DNA of 64,000 nt from Glebionis coronaria (Eukaryota > Streptophyta > Magnoliopsida > Asterales > Asteraceae). Both the position numbers and the translations under genes were made by a program. The notes beneath the pieces are model-generated. The model had not been told where the DNA came from. It saw nothing but the letters and a program-made list of their open reading frames with translations, and searched no databases. Below are positions 1 to 13,330 of the stretch, one piece after another (the first letter of the stretch is position 1; each line of letters starts with the position of its first letter). The stretch lies in NCBI GenBank assembly GCA_025667525.1, contig CM046877.1, positions 261,179,706 through 261,243,705 on the forward strand, written 5' to 3'.

Positions 1-896
1 GTTATATATTTTAAAATTGTAGACAGATGTGCGTCCAAAGGTCCCCAGGATCTGTAGAAAGGGATATAGAAGTTGTAAAACTCCCCAACGGTAATGCTTT
101 TGAGGGTGCGTATCGAGTGTTGGCAGTTGTTGCTGATGGATGGGAAAAAGAAAAATGAAGGGGAAACGCAGTGTTATAAAGGTGGATATTTCTCTAACCT
201 CAGTTTTTGCAGAACCCGTTGATAGAAGCAGAGAACCAAAACAAGGGATTCACCCAAGGAAAGAACAAATGATCCTTACGAGTTTAGGTAACAACCCTCA
301 TACTTGAAATCCATTATCTATTGTCCTAAGTGCGCATACTTTCTGGGTTATTGTGGGTTATTGTTTTGTTTCTGATGTTGACTTCTTTAGTCATATCAGT
401 TTTAGTTACTAATACCATTTGCGTGAATGTTATCATGATGTAAGTTATGAAATTTAAATGGAGGTATTGTATCCGAAAAAGCCAATGTCATCTCCAAGCA
501 CACAGGTATTGAAGTTCTACTAAAATATGTGTGCTCATTGGTGACCCTAAGTATACACAACTTAGGGTGAAACTAAGTATTCCCGAACACATGATCAATT
601 TGCATAAGTAACTCCAAACACCTCTAAAGTGAAACAAAGATGAAGTTTCTCAAATTAGATTACAACAAGTAAATACGTAAATTTTAACTTTTTCTTATTA
701 GTGGCACCTTGATTACAAGGAAAGAAAAGGGTATAAGCATGTTTGATCAAGTAGTACCAGCTCATTTAATACTTTTTGTCAAGGGCCTTGGTGTACACCC
801 CCACGTTTGTTCGTTGAAGATCATGTATTTCCATCTTTTGACAATACTACTATGAAAATCCGTTTTTTTAATCTGACCGTTTGACATGAAGCATAA
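1..896. other. Helitron interior, no gene recognised
   Basis: No coding region, RNA gene or known repeat was recognised. A short open stretch in the first 180 bases has no family I can name. The part nearest the acyl-CoA synthetase exons may be intron of that gene copy, but its earlier exons (the first AMP-binding motif) were looked for and not found. Confidence 0.4.
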
Positions 897-3034
897 GTCA
901 TTCAGCCCATGGCTTATTTTGGAGTTGGAATCGGGTTTTACCAGGGTGTAAGTAATCTTCCTTTTAACAAAGCGGTTAAGAAGTTTCTATGCATTTAAAC
1001 ACATTTCAGATATCTGACCCCTTAAATCCAAAATGTAACCTATATCGACCCATTTGAGTAGAAAATTGCTACATCTAATGGCTTATGTTTGCGTGGTTGT
1101 TCAACTTTCGTTATTCGGTACAGGACAGTTTGAAACTCATGGATGATATGGTATCTCTAAGACCTACTGTATTCTTTGGCGTTCCTCGAGTATTTAACAG
1201 ACTATATGTTGGGTAATTGGCTGTACAAGCGCATTACTTAGTACATTCTATGTCGCTTCAGCAACTTACTACATAGATCTTTAATTTTTTTGCAGCATTA
1301 CAAATGTTGTACAATCATCTGGTGTTTTAAGGCAGAGATTATTCAATAATGCATATGATTCTAAGAGACGAGAAATATTAGACGGTATAGTAGTAAATCT
1401 GATTTTGATTATCACTCATTATCATGCCATATCTCTTAAATGTGAATAAATAGTTGTTGCGGGTCATCCAAACCTGTAATAAAAAGTTACTTCCTGAGAC
1501 TCGTTTAACAACCTGCCCATCTTGCCAACTCTAGCATCACTGAGGAGTATAATACGAGTTTTGAATTAACTTTCAGGCAAGAATTCATTTGCAATGTGGG
1601 ACACTTTGGTCTTCAATAAAATAAAAGGAATGCTTGGAGGACGAGTTCATTTTATATGTTCAGCTGTTTCGCCATTGTCTCCTGATGTTTTTGAATTTAT
1701 GAGAGTATAGGTCAATTATCTTCCAGTCATTGGTTCACTTCAAAGCCTATTTTATTTGCTTTATTATTGTCGCTAACAAGTCATTTTATTTCAACAGGTG
1801 CCTTGGTTGTGTTTTATAAAAGCGTATAAGATGACAGAAAATTCTTGTGTCATAAGCAATATGGAATATGGCGACAACCTATGTGGGCATGTGGGATCTC
1901 CATGTCCTGCTTGTGGTTAGTTCTTGACCTACTCATGACTAATGTCATGTTTCTCAGCGTTGAACCACATAGAATTGAGTATTGACCCTCGATGTGCAAA
2001 CCCTTTTCGCCATCTCAGCTACAAGAGTAACAATATCTATAACAGTAAAGTTCAAATGCTTAGTATAATTAATCTATGTAGCACAAGAATATTGCCAACT
2101 ATGGTTCTCTGCTTTTAGCTATGACAATTCTCTATAATTTGATTATACGTATTTTGCTTCTATTTCAGAAATTAAATTAGTAGACGTTCCAGAAATGGAC
2201 TATACATCAGCAGATCAGCCTCATCCACGTCGCGAGATTTGTATAAGAGGGTCAACTGTCTTCCTGGGCTACTATAAAGATGAAGCGCAAACGTACTTTT
2301 TCTTTATCTATCCTGTCTGAAATAGGCAGCAATTTCGACGGTTTACTTATAAATTGGATGATTTGAACTATGTGTTACAGGGGTAATAAAATGGCTAAAA
2401 TGGAACATCCTAATTGTTTTGTACAAGAAATTTATGTTGTTCTTGTTTCTGAAATAAAGATATTCATATTACAATTTTTTGGTGTTCCAATAAAAAGAAG
2501 AACCATGCACAATAACTCTTTTAATCATATTTGACAAACTAATTTGTGCAATCAGAATCCCCAACCCGACCTGTTCAGCCTGTAAATGATTTCCCTTTAT
2601 GACCCATTACCTGACTCAATTGACCCTCGAAATTATACTTTAAGAAACTGCACTATAGGTTAAAGTATTTAACTGTATGCTATCTGATTGTTTAGGAAAG
2701 AAATCATTGATGAAGACGGGTGGCTTCATACAGGGGATATCGGGTTATGGCTACCTGAAGGTCGCTTAAAGATAATTCACAGGTATGCACATGAATTAAG
2801 GTGTTGATTTCGTTAGGTAAGTATATGTGATAATATCCAGCTGACTATATATGGTGAGTATTTAGTCATCAGGATTTATGTATGATCAAATTATGTAAAA
2901 CGTTAGTTTTAACTATACTTATATTTTCAGGAAGAAGAATATATTCAAATTATCGCAAGGAGAATATGTAGTCGTTGAGAAAATTGAGAACATATATGTC
3001 AACTGCAAGTTTTTTTCTCAGTGCTTTGACAATG
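897..3034 (+). pseudogene. Long-chain acyl-CoA synthetase fragment (LACS6/7-like), about eight exons
   Basis: The middle part of a peroxisomal-type long-chain acyl-CoA synthetase, an enzyme that joins fatty acids to CoA through an acyl-AMP intermediate. Exons, joined in phase by GT/AG borders: about 897-947 (ends GVGIGFYQG), 1124-1212 (RPTVFFGVPRVFNR), 1296-1384, 1577-1704 (GGRVHFICSAVSPLSPDVF), 1798-1915, 2169-2292 (ADQPHPRREICIRG), 2696-2782 (DEDGWLHTGDIG) and 2931-3034 (KNIFKLSQGEYVVVEKIEN). Both the start (substrate entry and first nucleotide-binding motif) and the end of the enzyme are missing. The normally invariant YGMTE motif reads YKMTE, and the stretch just before it looks shortened and out of register with the family. 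Splice sites are surprisingly well kept, which suggests a fairly recent capture. It cannot encode a working enzyme. Family assignment is from remembered motifs. Confidence 0.8.
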
Positions 3035-5079
3035 GTATGATAGATTTACATTTATCGATGTTTCTGGTATGTATGTCTTTTTCAATTTTGTTGTTGCAGC
3101 TTTTAGTAACTGATGTATAAATGGTGTTTGGCTAATGCTATTTAAAGGGGTGTTTTGGCGATAACATGGTCTATAAATATTGCAAGTTGCGTGTGCGACC
3201 GAGAAACCAATAATGCATGTTTTCAAGCTCGATCTTTCTGCATTATAATATCTTTATTGTTTACTGATGAGTATTTTAGCGTGTTTGGTATTGCGTCTTG
3301 AAGTGATTTAGTCATATTTTATGTTGAGCAAGATTTTACACATGCATACACTTACTGTGGTGTTAACTGTCTGCAGATTACGGGATCCACAAATCAGATA
3401 TGGTGCACATTGTGCCATAACAACATTAGATTTTTTTTTCAAATAAGGTAAGAGTCTTGAGACAAGGAAATGCAATAGGCATTTGACATGGCTTCCAAGG
3501 ACTAGATTGTACATCCAACTGCAAGAAAAGCGATACATAAAAATCACATTATTTAATTAGGCATTTCAATATTTCATAAAGCTTTGCTGTGATGTTTTGT
3601 AAATAAAATTAAAAGTACCAGGTAATTAGTCTTACCTCGGAATTTTGAAAATCCAAATTAAGCTCTTGGAGTCTTGGAACACAACCCACAAGGTGGTAGA
3701 TCCTTATATAGTGATAGAACCAAGGTGGTAGATCCTTGTGGCTAAGATGGAATATGAGATCCTATACTATTATAGAAAAAAACGAGCTTCATGTATATTT
3801 TTATTATACGTGGGGTTCGGTATGTCACAAAATTATCTTTTCACATATCAAACCCTAATCCCCTACTTTGTAGCCTTCCAGTAATGCTCGGCCAGCAGGT
3901 AAGTGAACAATAACATTTTAAATGTTAATGACATACGCCTTAATAGGCGACTTACCTTATTGTATAGAACAGGTGATCGGCTGAAAAACAGGTGACTTTC
4001 AAACTCATAATTATTTTATTATTCCATAGAATCTAAAAAATAGATCGACTGCAAAATAGATCGACTCTAATTATCATGACAGTTATTTAATTCTATAATT
4101 CTAAAACATGGGCGATAATGATGAGTCTATCTAATTTTTAGCCTAATTCTTTTTTAATATGTTTCATAATGATTAGTCCTATTTTGCAGGCTGTCATTCA
4201 GTGGGTACTAGCTCAATCAATCGGTTAAGAATCCATAATCAAGGATGGATTCATGACATCACACATGAAGCTGTTAAGGGGAAACTTTAGCTTCTGCGTG
4301 ACGCACATGGAAAGTCACCTAGAGTACACACGAAAAGTGTATGATCAAAATATGTGAGAGTCATTCAGAATTGCAGAGCATGTTCGTAATCAATTGATTA
4401 TATTCACATAGTAGTTTTTGCAGGTCAGGAATTAATTTTATCTCACTAAACTTCATAATGCTTTACCACTTATAAAAATCCAACATTGGACATTTGGATG
4501 AGAGTGCCTGATGTACTCGCCAGTTCTCTACTATTGCTCTTTTACAAGTTCTGATTCAAAGTCGTTTGTTTAGACCTGCAAACCATCAATGGATAAATTA
4601 TAAAATTATAAGTTTATGTCTTTGTATTTTCGTAGGGCAATTTTATCATTCAGCAAGTTATGAGCAGGAAATGACATAAATGAAGCAAATCGACATGAGT
4701 GGCCTGCAATGTTGTTTTGATAATTGGATGATCTTAACCTTTTAAAGAACTTTGTGGCCTGTATATACCTTATCCCAATCATTTACAGAAGTAGCGGCCA
4801 CCTCTTCAAAGATGAACTTGCATGATGCAGGGACCGAACCTTCTTCAAAAGGGAACTATTGTTGTCATTTGTGTTAATGTAAGAAGCATGTTAATTATCA
4901 TCCAAGGTATGAGAATACATAGTTGATTTGTAACTGTTTTAAGTCACATTGGTGAAGTCGTGAAAATGTTTGTTTAATTAAAGGTAAACAAAGAGGAAGA
5001 TGATAAGATGCGGACAACAGCTGCCAATGTGACTGCACGAGCAGCCATAGGAGATGACATGCTGTAAATATGGCTACTG
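3035..5079. other. Helitron interior, no gene recognised
   Basis: AT-rich sequence without a recognisable coding region. The next expected acyl-CoA synthetase exon was not found after 3034. A short local duplication (AAGGTGGTAGATCCTT) occurs near 3691 and again near 3723. Parts may be intron or captured flank. Confidence 0.4.
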
Positions 5080-5253
5080 ATGTCCGACCAAGCACACCAG
5101 AAACGTGGAGGTGGGCCTGATTTGGCACCTACTTCTCATCCAATTTTGTATGTTGGGCCTAAGCCCGTGTCAACATCGGAGAGGCGTTTGAACGATAATC
5201 CAGATACCAAGAAGACGTCTGCTCCTGGCACTGTGAATGTCACTCCTGGTTAG
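5080..5253 (+). other. Short open frame, 57 residues, unrecognised
   Basis: An open frame from ATG 5080 to TAG 5251-5253, rich in Pro, Ser, Thr and Gly. The stop lies at a GGTTAGT that could equally be a splice donor, so this may be an exon of a captured gene. No family was recognised. Confidence 0.2.
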
Positions 5254-5303
5254 TATCCTATCTCTTTAGTGATTGTTCTAAGTTCTAATAGGAATTAATA
5301 AAT

Positions 5304-5391
5304 GAATAGATTCTGCTAATGAATAGATTAAGGTGACTTAAAAGTTATTGGTCCTGCAACCAACAGATTCTGCTAATGAATAGATTAAGAA
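5304..5391. repeat. Short duplicated block
   Basis: AGATTCTGCTAATGAATAG with the following ATTAAG occurs at about 5308 and again at about 5365, about 55 bases apart. The sequence after the second copy (AAGGCGTCTGCTC) resembles AAGACGTCTGCTC at about 5212, so a larger segment may have been duplicated locally. Confidence 0.5.
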
Positions 5392-6107
5392 GGCGTCTGC
5401 TCATAAGGCCGCACTAGATATCAGATGAAACTATCTAAACCAATTTCTTGGGTTGGGTTTTAGCAAAAAGGGGAACGTGTCAAACCAGAAAATTTCCCAA
5501 AGTTGATGATTGACGTATAAAACCTCCAAAATCATTCGTTTCAGAGATTAAATATATTATTATTCATGAAAATATAGTAAGTAATACAGTTTGACAGAAA
5601 CGTACATAAAATCAGGGTTTCAAGTCAGCCTAACCAAACCTGCCCAGGCCCATTCCCATGACCCAAGTCACATGCACCTGATAGGTAGAGCCGTAAAGGT
5701 AGAGCCGTAAGATTAGTTTTTCATCAAAATTCAAATAAAATTAAATTGGGTTAAACCTTGAATAAGGTGGTACAAAAGTTCTGGATTTCATCGATAAGGT
5801 GGTACTTATTTTTTTTCATCGTGCTAACAGGTACTAAACCCAAACATTCTAATTTTGCACAGTAACTATGGCTTTATACAACTATTTAAGTCACCATCTA
5901 AAATAATTATCAGATGGCAGCTGCTTCTTTTGTTATCAGGCTAAAACCCAAAGAGGTGAGTCGGTGACACTCATCTGATACAACACGGAAAATACTGGAG
6001 GCTTTCTTAATTAATAAGCGTGCTATTATCAGTTCAAGATTCATGACAAGTTGCCATCAACATGGCGTCATTGATGGGAAAAAGAACCACAAAAAACTTG
6101 TAAATAG

Positions 6108-6422
6108 TTGCCTCATTGGCTTATGGCGATCAAAAGGAAAGAATCAACTCTTTATCAGATGAATTTGGACTCTTTGCAACATCACTCTCAACAATTTTTT
6201 AAGAAAGCTGAGAAGACAAAAGACACCCATGGTCCAAAAGTAATGAAAATCCTTGGGGTCCCCATCATTGACATGCACAGGAACTCAAAGGATTCTGTCC
6301 AAGAAAGTATTAAAAGTAACCAGGTTTCAGAATTAAGACATCAAGATCTTCAAACATTTGAAGAGGCTTTTATTGGTATTGGTGTTTCTTGGCACTTACA
6401 ACTTCATAAGCTGTTATCATGA
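6108..6422 (+). other. Open frame of 104 residues, unrecognised
   Basis: A Lys- and Gln-rich open frame with no signal peptide, membrane segment or motif I can assign. A short stretch reading KILGVPIID recalls the FEN1/XPG family, but the surrounding residues do not follow, so that is not claimed. It lies 75 bases upstream of the ABC transporter scrap and could be another captured piece or chance. Confidence 0.15.
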
Positions 6423-6496
6423 CAGACCATGAAGCAGTAGAGATTATAAGATGTTGTTGATATTATTGGAAGGTCTTGTAATTTAGGTTCAGGTTC

Positions 6497-6574
6497 AGAA
6501 AGAATGGCTCTGGTAAAAGTAGCATTATACAACTTATGTAACGCTTTTATGATCCGAGATTAGGTAACATCGAT
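6497..6574 (+). pseudogene. ABCB-type transporter scrap (Walker A)
   Basis: Translation gives NGSGKSSIIQLM, a stop (TAA 6539-6541), then RFYDPRLGNID. GxxGSGKSS...L..RFYDP is the Walker A (ATP-binding P-loop) segment of plant ABCB transporters, most like the ABCB6/ABCB20 group from memory. A stop replaces the usual Glu after Leu-Met, and I cannot follow the domain on either side. It is too short and broken to function; the likely source is capture by the surrounding Helitron. Confidence 0.6.
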
Positions 6575-8279
6575 CCTTATAGCATCTTTACTCCTCCGTG
6601 CACTGCTAATGATGTAAGTAAGCGGTTTCTTAGAAGATGGCATGTGAGTATTTTGAGATTTTGGAGTTTTCTCTTAACAACACAAGACAAGTTACCCCAC
6701 GTTTTACCAGTTCATGGTAATCTAGAGTTAAGAAGTACTCATTATTTGTGTACGGAGTAATTAATTTTGGAACATCTTGTTGTATTGCAGAGGGTCGGGC
6801 ATATTGGGCAGAGTTACAATCCTTGCACAGTTGCATTAAACAACACTCTACCATATACTTCAATTTACCTAAAGTTCAAAAAGAACTTCATGTTTATCAC
6901 AGTAACACATCAAGGAGATGGAAACCTGCAGGTACTTAAAATTAGGCGAGCAATCAGCCATCACATGAAATTGCATATCACAGTCTTGTTTAATTTGACC
7001 AATTATGTTTTTTAGTTCACGGGTCTAAATAATATGTGAACTGTAAGTCTAAATTAGATTGAATATAGGTGGTACCAATTAATATGTGATTTGTAATATG
7101 ATTAATGAGATGTGAGTCATGTAACAAAGAAGAACCACCTTGCGGGTTTGACCTATGGATTATGACTTCTTTATAAGAAGGATGTGATCGAGAATTTGAT
7201 CGTGTCTCATGCTAACGTGAAAGGAAATTATTGTGAGTTGTGATGTACGCATTAATGATCAACAAATTTATCCACAGTCATGTTATATAAACATACGCTA
7301 AAATTGTGATTTCATTAACATGAATATTTTTATTTTCCAAGAGAATGTGTTTTAAATTTGTCCATACGAGCAAACATTTCTAGAAGAAAAGTGAAATGAT
7401 AGTAAATGTTCATACATCACGATATGATATATCTTATTTGATAAGTTTAAGTAGTCCCAAATGAATAAATTTAAGATATTTAAACTTCATAAGATGAGTT
7501 ATTTGAAAGATTTTATCATGTCAGTCCGTAAAAGAGTATACGGTTAATGGATGTTTATGTGTATGTTGCTTGATAACTTTGTTTAGCTATTGGACCAATG
7601 TTTGAAACCCGGTTTGACTCGGTCAAGTCAATCGTTTGACCTGGTTCCGGTAAAAACTTAATTTTAAACTGGTATTCATATTTTCGAAAACCGGTTAGAC
7701 CCGTCGTGTTTGCTGTGTCTCGAGACCCGGCCAAGTTTCGATTTTTTCGGAGTTTTTTTACAAATAAAACATGTAAATTATACGTATTTGTGACGTAATA
7801 TAAATTTATTTTAACATTTTTATAACATATACATATAAATAAATTTCCTATAATCGTTACTAATATAAATTTTTATATATTGTTTTTAAAACCCGGTTGA
7901 CCTGGTGACCCCGTGAGTCGGCCATATTAAGCGCTTATATTTGCTTTTTATGAATAAAGGAGGCCACGACTTATAGGAATAGTTACTAAATGTTTTTGTT
8001 TTTAAATCTTTTACACAATAGTCACATAACAGTTGAGGATTAAAGAAAAATAATATATGATCATTTTAAAAAATTTATACGACATTCACATAACAATTTA
8101 AGACCAAAGAAGTATATAAAATGATACAAATAAGATAAAACACGTCTGTTTGGTCGGCCAAAGGCCTAAAATAATCAAAAATTTGTTCTTTTTAATTTTC
8201 TTTTGATAAAAATATATCTTACCGCAAACATATATAACTATTACACAAACGTACATTTAGAAAAGATTTACGAAACGAC
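6575..8279. other. Helitron 3' noncoding part
   Basis: AT-rich DNA with no recognised gene up to the terminal hairpin. It contains degenerate CCGGTTTGAC-type repeats at 7590-7925, described separately. Confidence 0.4.
7590..7925. repeat. Degenerate CCCGGTTTGAC/GGTCAAG-rich repeat
   Basis: AAACCCGGTTTGACTCGGTC near 7602 is partly repeated as AAACCCGGTTGACCTGGTGA near 7889, with related CCGGTT blocks between. Such sequences are common in small plant transposons, but no terminal inverted repeats or target duplication were found. Confidence 0.3.
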
Positions 8280-9172
<893 letters not shown>

Positions 9173-10726
9173 TCATTTATCAAAACTCCATAAATATCCC
9201 CCAGGATCAAATACATAATTACCATCCCACGTATAACACAAAGCCACAACTAACTTCCCAAGCAATGGTGAAAAGGATAAGGTGTGGTTTTCCAAATTGG
9301 TTTTCCATATGTTCTTCCCAAGGTGATAGTGTAAAGCTCTCAAATCTTTCACAAATTTTCCTTTTGTTGCATCAGGTAGATACTGAGATAGTTTAGCAAG
9401 CTCTATGCCATGATCAAAAATCCGTTCCTTGATGGGAAAACAACAAGTGTTGGTTGCCTTAGAAAACTCTCCCTTGTAAGTCACATGGTGAGAGAAAGGT
9501 TGTGAAGGCATGGGTAACAACAAGCTCTTAGAAGGAACCATCATGACTTGTTTACCTTTATCACTTTGAAAGGTTGAGGTGGGCAAGGAAGAAGGTAAAG
9601 GATCTTCATGCAATAGAGATTCTAAATAGAGTATGTCCCCCTCCTCATCAAGATAACCAAGAGTGTACTCAAATGATATATCCTCCGCTAAAAACTCATC
9701 ACTCTCATCCATTATAGAATCCGCATCATCACCATAAACATCATAGATTGGTCTATCAAAAATTTGTGATCCCTCAAAACCAAAGGAAGTATGATCATCA
9801 ACAAATGGAGAGTCACAAGTAGAAAGCTCATCATCACTATAGTCATCGTATGTTGGTGTATCACAAAGAAAAGATTCTCCATCACTAAAGTCCTCATGAA
9901 CATGGTTATCATTGTGAAAAAATGGATTGTCATATGAGTTTTCACTAAAGTTTAGCTCTTGATGTTCATGAAAATCCAACAATGAAGTAATGGAAGCAAT
10001 GGTCTCAACATGAGGTAAATCATAATCTCCACTCGAGCAAGCTTCATAAAAGTATTCATCACAAACTTCATCAAGGATATCATCTTGTGTCTCCTCCTCA
10101 TGGACAACATCAATATGTTTTACCGCTTCGGGCTCATTAGACCTTTTAGACAACTTCCCCATGTTAAACACAACTCTTTCATCTCCTACCCGCATTGTAA
10201 GTTCTCCTTCCGCCACATCGATTAAAGTACGACCCGTTCTCAAAAATGGCCTACCAACAATCAAAGGTACTCTAAGATCCATATCATAATCAACCACCAC
10301 AAAATCCGCGGGAAAGGTAAATCTATCAACCCCAACAAAAACATCTTCCGCAATTCCCACCGAATAAGCTATAGTACGGTTGGCCAACTCAAGAGTCATC
10401 TTAGTAGGAGTGAGCTCGGGAAGTGAAAGTTTCTTCCAAACCGATAATGGCATGAGGTTTATGCTTGCTCCTAAATCCGCTAAAGCCATACAATTTTCCA
10501 CCCCCGGAAAATTGCAAGGAATCAAAAACCTCCCCGGATCTCCAAGCTTAGTAGGTAACTTCTTAAGCAAAACCGCGGAGCAATTTTCATTCAAGGAAGC
10601 ATTAGGCAAATCCACCAATCTCTCCTTGTTAGAAAGTAAGTCCTTAATCATCTTAGCAAACTTAGGCATACTGGCTAAAGCTTCCGCAAAGGAGATATTG
10701 ATGTTAAGTTGCTTGAACATCCTCAA
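9173..10726 (-). CDS. Element A protease frame with acidic C-terminal tail (517 residues)
   Basis: Begins inside the Athila gag-pro polyprotein at MRMFKQLNINISFAEAL and carries the retropepsin-like aspartic protease: catalytic DLGASINLMP (about residue 82) and VPLIVGRPFLRTGRTLI. This part matches the protease of element B closely. Instead of running on to reverse transcriptase, it has about 310 residues that are first very acidic (Asp, Glu, Tyr, Ser), then ordered and ending in CYTWDGNYVFDPGG before a stop. I do not recognise the tail. Upstream, the frame is separated from gag by stops near 10,742 and 10,770, so expression as a polyprotein is broken in this copy. ATG 10726 is only the first methionine of the open frame, not a proven start. 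Confidence 0.7.
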   Translation of the reverse strand: MRMFKQLNINISFAEALASMPKFAKMIKDLLSNKERLVDLPNASLNENCSAVLLKKLPTKLGDPGRFLIPCNFPGVENCMALADLGASINLMPLSVWKKLSLPELTPTKMTLELANRTIAYSVGIAEDVFVGVDRFTFPADFVVVDYDMDLRVPLIVGRPFLRTGRTLIDVAEGELTMRVGDERVVFNMGKLSKRSNEPEAVKHIDVVHEEETQDDILDEVCDEYFYEACSSGDYDLPHVETIASITSLLDFHEHQELNFSENSYDNPFFHNDNHVHEDFSDGESFLCDTPTYDDYSDDELSTCDSPFVDDHTSFGFEGSQIFDRPIYDVYGDDADSIMDESDEFLAEDISFEYTLGYLDEEGDILYLESLLHEDPLPSSLPTSTFQSDKGKQVMMVPSKSLLLPMPSQPFSHHVTYKGEFSKATNTCCFPIKERIFDHGIELAKLSQYLPDATKGKFVKDLRALHYHLGKNIWKTNLENHTLSFSPLLGKLVVALCYTWDGNYVFDPGGYLWSFDK

Positions 10727-12556
10727 AAAGTTAGAAACTTAGATATCATCCTTGTTCTTAAGATTTTATTTTCTCAATCTTGAGGGATAAGGAAGACTTG
10801 GTTTTGGTTGTGGTTGAGTGGTTGATGAAGGATTTTCCTTATTGAGTGCTTCATTAGTAGGTGTTGATGTGGAAGAAATGGGACCATTTTGTGATGGTGA
10901 AGTAGATGTAGAAGGCTTGTCACAAGTAGGAACGAAAGTGGGTGGAACAATAGGAAGCTTAGGAGGTGATGGATCCTTTGTTGTCTTTCCACTTCTTGTT
11001 GTAATAGCATTGACATTTGCGCTTGGATTTGTTTGTGTGTTGGAAGGTAAAGCCCCTTGTGGTCTTTGATTATACATAATTTGGTTTTGAAGAAGATCAA
11101 ATTTCTTGTTATTTTCCTCTTGAGCATCTTTCATTTGTTTCTCATAAGAAGTAAGCTTTTGAATGATCAAATCCATGGGGTTAGGTTGCACATTTCCTTG
11201 ATAAAAACCTTGTTGTGGAAAAGGTGGAGGTGGTGCATTAAATCCTTGGTTTGGTGGATAGAAGTTATTTCCTTGAGGTTGAAAATTATTGGGTGCCTTG
11301 TAGTTATTCCCTTGGTAAGGTGGTCTTTGCCCTTGATTCCTTGGTAAAATTTGAGGAGGATTTTGTTGAATTTGGGTGGGTGGTTGGGGTGGGAATCCCG
11401 GTGGAGTAAGGTAATTTTGGGACTTCTAAGAAAGGTTATTTGGATTGATATTTGGCTTGAAGTGTTCACGATTTTCCTCTTGGTAAGCATAGCATTCCCC
11501 TTGATAAACTTGCACCTTATCACATTGTTCATAAGAATGGGGGCCTCCACAAGTTACACAAGAAAGAGTAATGACATTCACATCATTTGAAGAATTGTTC
11601 AATGAAATGCCCTTAATAGCTTGAATAATCTCTTGTTGTTGCTTAAAATTTGTCTCATGATCTCTATCTATCTTTTGCATGATCTCTTGGTGATACTTGA
11701 GGAATTGGTTATCACAAGGTGTTTGAGAAGCGTTTTGGATAACATGAACCCTTTCTTCAAATTGAGTGTTTGTTTGAACCATTGCTTTAGTCTCAATGAT
11801 GTCCAAGGCCTCTTGAATAGATTTAAGAAGAATATTTCCTCCCGCGGAAGCATTGAGTGAATCTTGGTGATGAGGTTTAAGGCCATCATAGAAAGTATTG
11901 ATTTGGTGAACTTCATCCAATCCATGGTTAGGGCATCACCTCAATAACTCTCTATACTATTCCCAAGCATCACTAAAGGATTGACTAGGTTTTTGTTGAA
12001 AGCCTATAATTAAGTTCCTCAAAGACATGGTCTTAGATGGAGGAAAGAACTTGTTCAAAAACTTAGTGGTGAAACCATCCCATGTGGTGATACTATCGGG
12101 TGGTTAGGTATCTAACCAATGCTTAGCTTGTCCCTCTAGTGAAAATGGCACTAACATCAACTTAATAGCATCATGTGCAACTCCATTGTGCTTAATGGTA
12201 TTGCAAAGAGCAAGGAATCTCTTAAGGTGATCATGAGGATTATCATTCTTGTGACCATAGAAAGGTGTTTGTGAAACCAAGGTAATCATAGCCGTTTTTA
12301 GCTCAAATGTATTGGCGGGAATGTCGGGAATCCTAATAGCACTAGCATATCCATGAACATTGGTTTGCAAACGTTCCATCAAAGAACGATTATCAATAGC
12401 CATGGCTTCTTGTTGTGGATGAATCAAAGCACGATTCTCGTGATCGGCTTGATGGACGGTGGTGGTCTTACTCTTTCTCTTTTTCTTCCTTTTCAGAGGA
12501 AGAGGTTGTACACCAATCGGTATTTGTGCACGCCCGTGAGTGAGCATGCAACTCAA
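10727..12556 (-). pseudogene. Element A gag, broken
   Basis: Capsid-type gag of the Athila lineage in pieces: a first open block (12556-12104) with SLMERLQTNVHGY and FSLEGQAKHWLDT, a stop, then the expected capsid continuation with more stops to about 11,930. The block 11920-11426 starts DEVHQINTFYDGL and includes a zinc knuckle-like CVTCGGPHSYEQC. A Pro/Gln/Asn-rich linker follows, with a block at 11191-10766 ending YPSRLRK and a stop. The same landmarks occur in order in gag of element B. At least five in-frame stops are present, so this copy makes no full Gag. Confidence 0.75.
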
Positions 12557-13305
12557 TATGAGGAATGAGAGAGAAGCTCTCGTGTGACTTTGAAGAGAAA
12601 AGGATTATCCTCTTCGAGTTTCAATATGAAATATCCACAAGAAAATAATATATATGTATGTACTACTTGGGTGCAAGACCCCCAATAAAGCCTTCCTTCT
12701 TAGAATACTCACAAGTGAATGGGGGGTTAGGTGGCGTGAAGCACTTAAGTACCTATTGACCCTTAGATGGCATTTTATAGCACATCGCCTTTCTATTCAC
12801 TTAAATGTTCGTATTCTTCGAATTGTTGCTTATTGAGAGTATTTATCTATTCTTGCTTTATTTTGTTTGATCGATACACGTGTCAAAGACCGGAACGCCC
12901 CTCAACACGGTGTATTGCCTTGGCAATACTTATGGAAGATATGTACATTGATTGTTCTTATACGTATACGTATTTACTTATAATAATATATGGAAAATAT
13001 TTTTGTATTTATGAGTTTTTAAGAGAAAATACTATATGTACATAAAAACCGAGAGAATCCAATAATATATATTTTTGGGTGCAATCTCTTAGGAAAAAGA
13101 TTGCTTTTTGGATTTTTTAATTTGTTTGGTCAATTCTTTAGGAAAAGAATTGTTATGTTAATTTTTTAGTTTTTATATATTTTTATATTTTTGATTTTTT
13201 TATTTGTTTTTGATTTATGATACGTAAAAATAACGTTCACAAGGTGAACGGATCCCAAAAGCCAATGAAAACCGTCAATCGATAGTCTCTCGTAAAGTCA
13301 AAGAA
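12557..13305 (-). other. Element A leader between primer site and gag
   Basis: About 750 bases, AT-rich and without a convincing ORF. This is much longer than the roughly 195-base leader of element B and may hold dimerisation and packaging signals; none can be defined by eye. Confidence 0.4.
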
Positions 13306-13320
13306 CCGGCAGCGGCGCCA
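13306..13320 (-). other. Primer-binding site, tRNA-Asp type
   Basis: The minus strand reads TGGCGCCGCTGCCGG, complementary to the 3' end of plant tRNA-Asp with one mismatch. This is the primer used by Athila-lineage elements. A 10-base spacer separates it from the LTR end. Confidence 0.8.
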
Positions 13321-13330
13321 TTTAATATTT

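Noticed and set aside
6108..6422. FEN1-type nuclease fragment
   Set aside because: Only one short segment looks similar and the following residues do not match the family.
10380..10742. Plus-strand open frames across gag-pro of A and B (also 31201-31473)
   Set aside because: They are antisense shadows of the protease region; the same shadow appears in both elements because the sense protein is conserved.
12353..13045. Small plus-strand frames in the A leader
   Set aside because: Low-complexity, not matched in element B, opposite to the element's direction.
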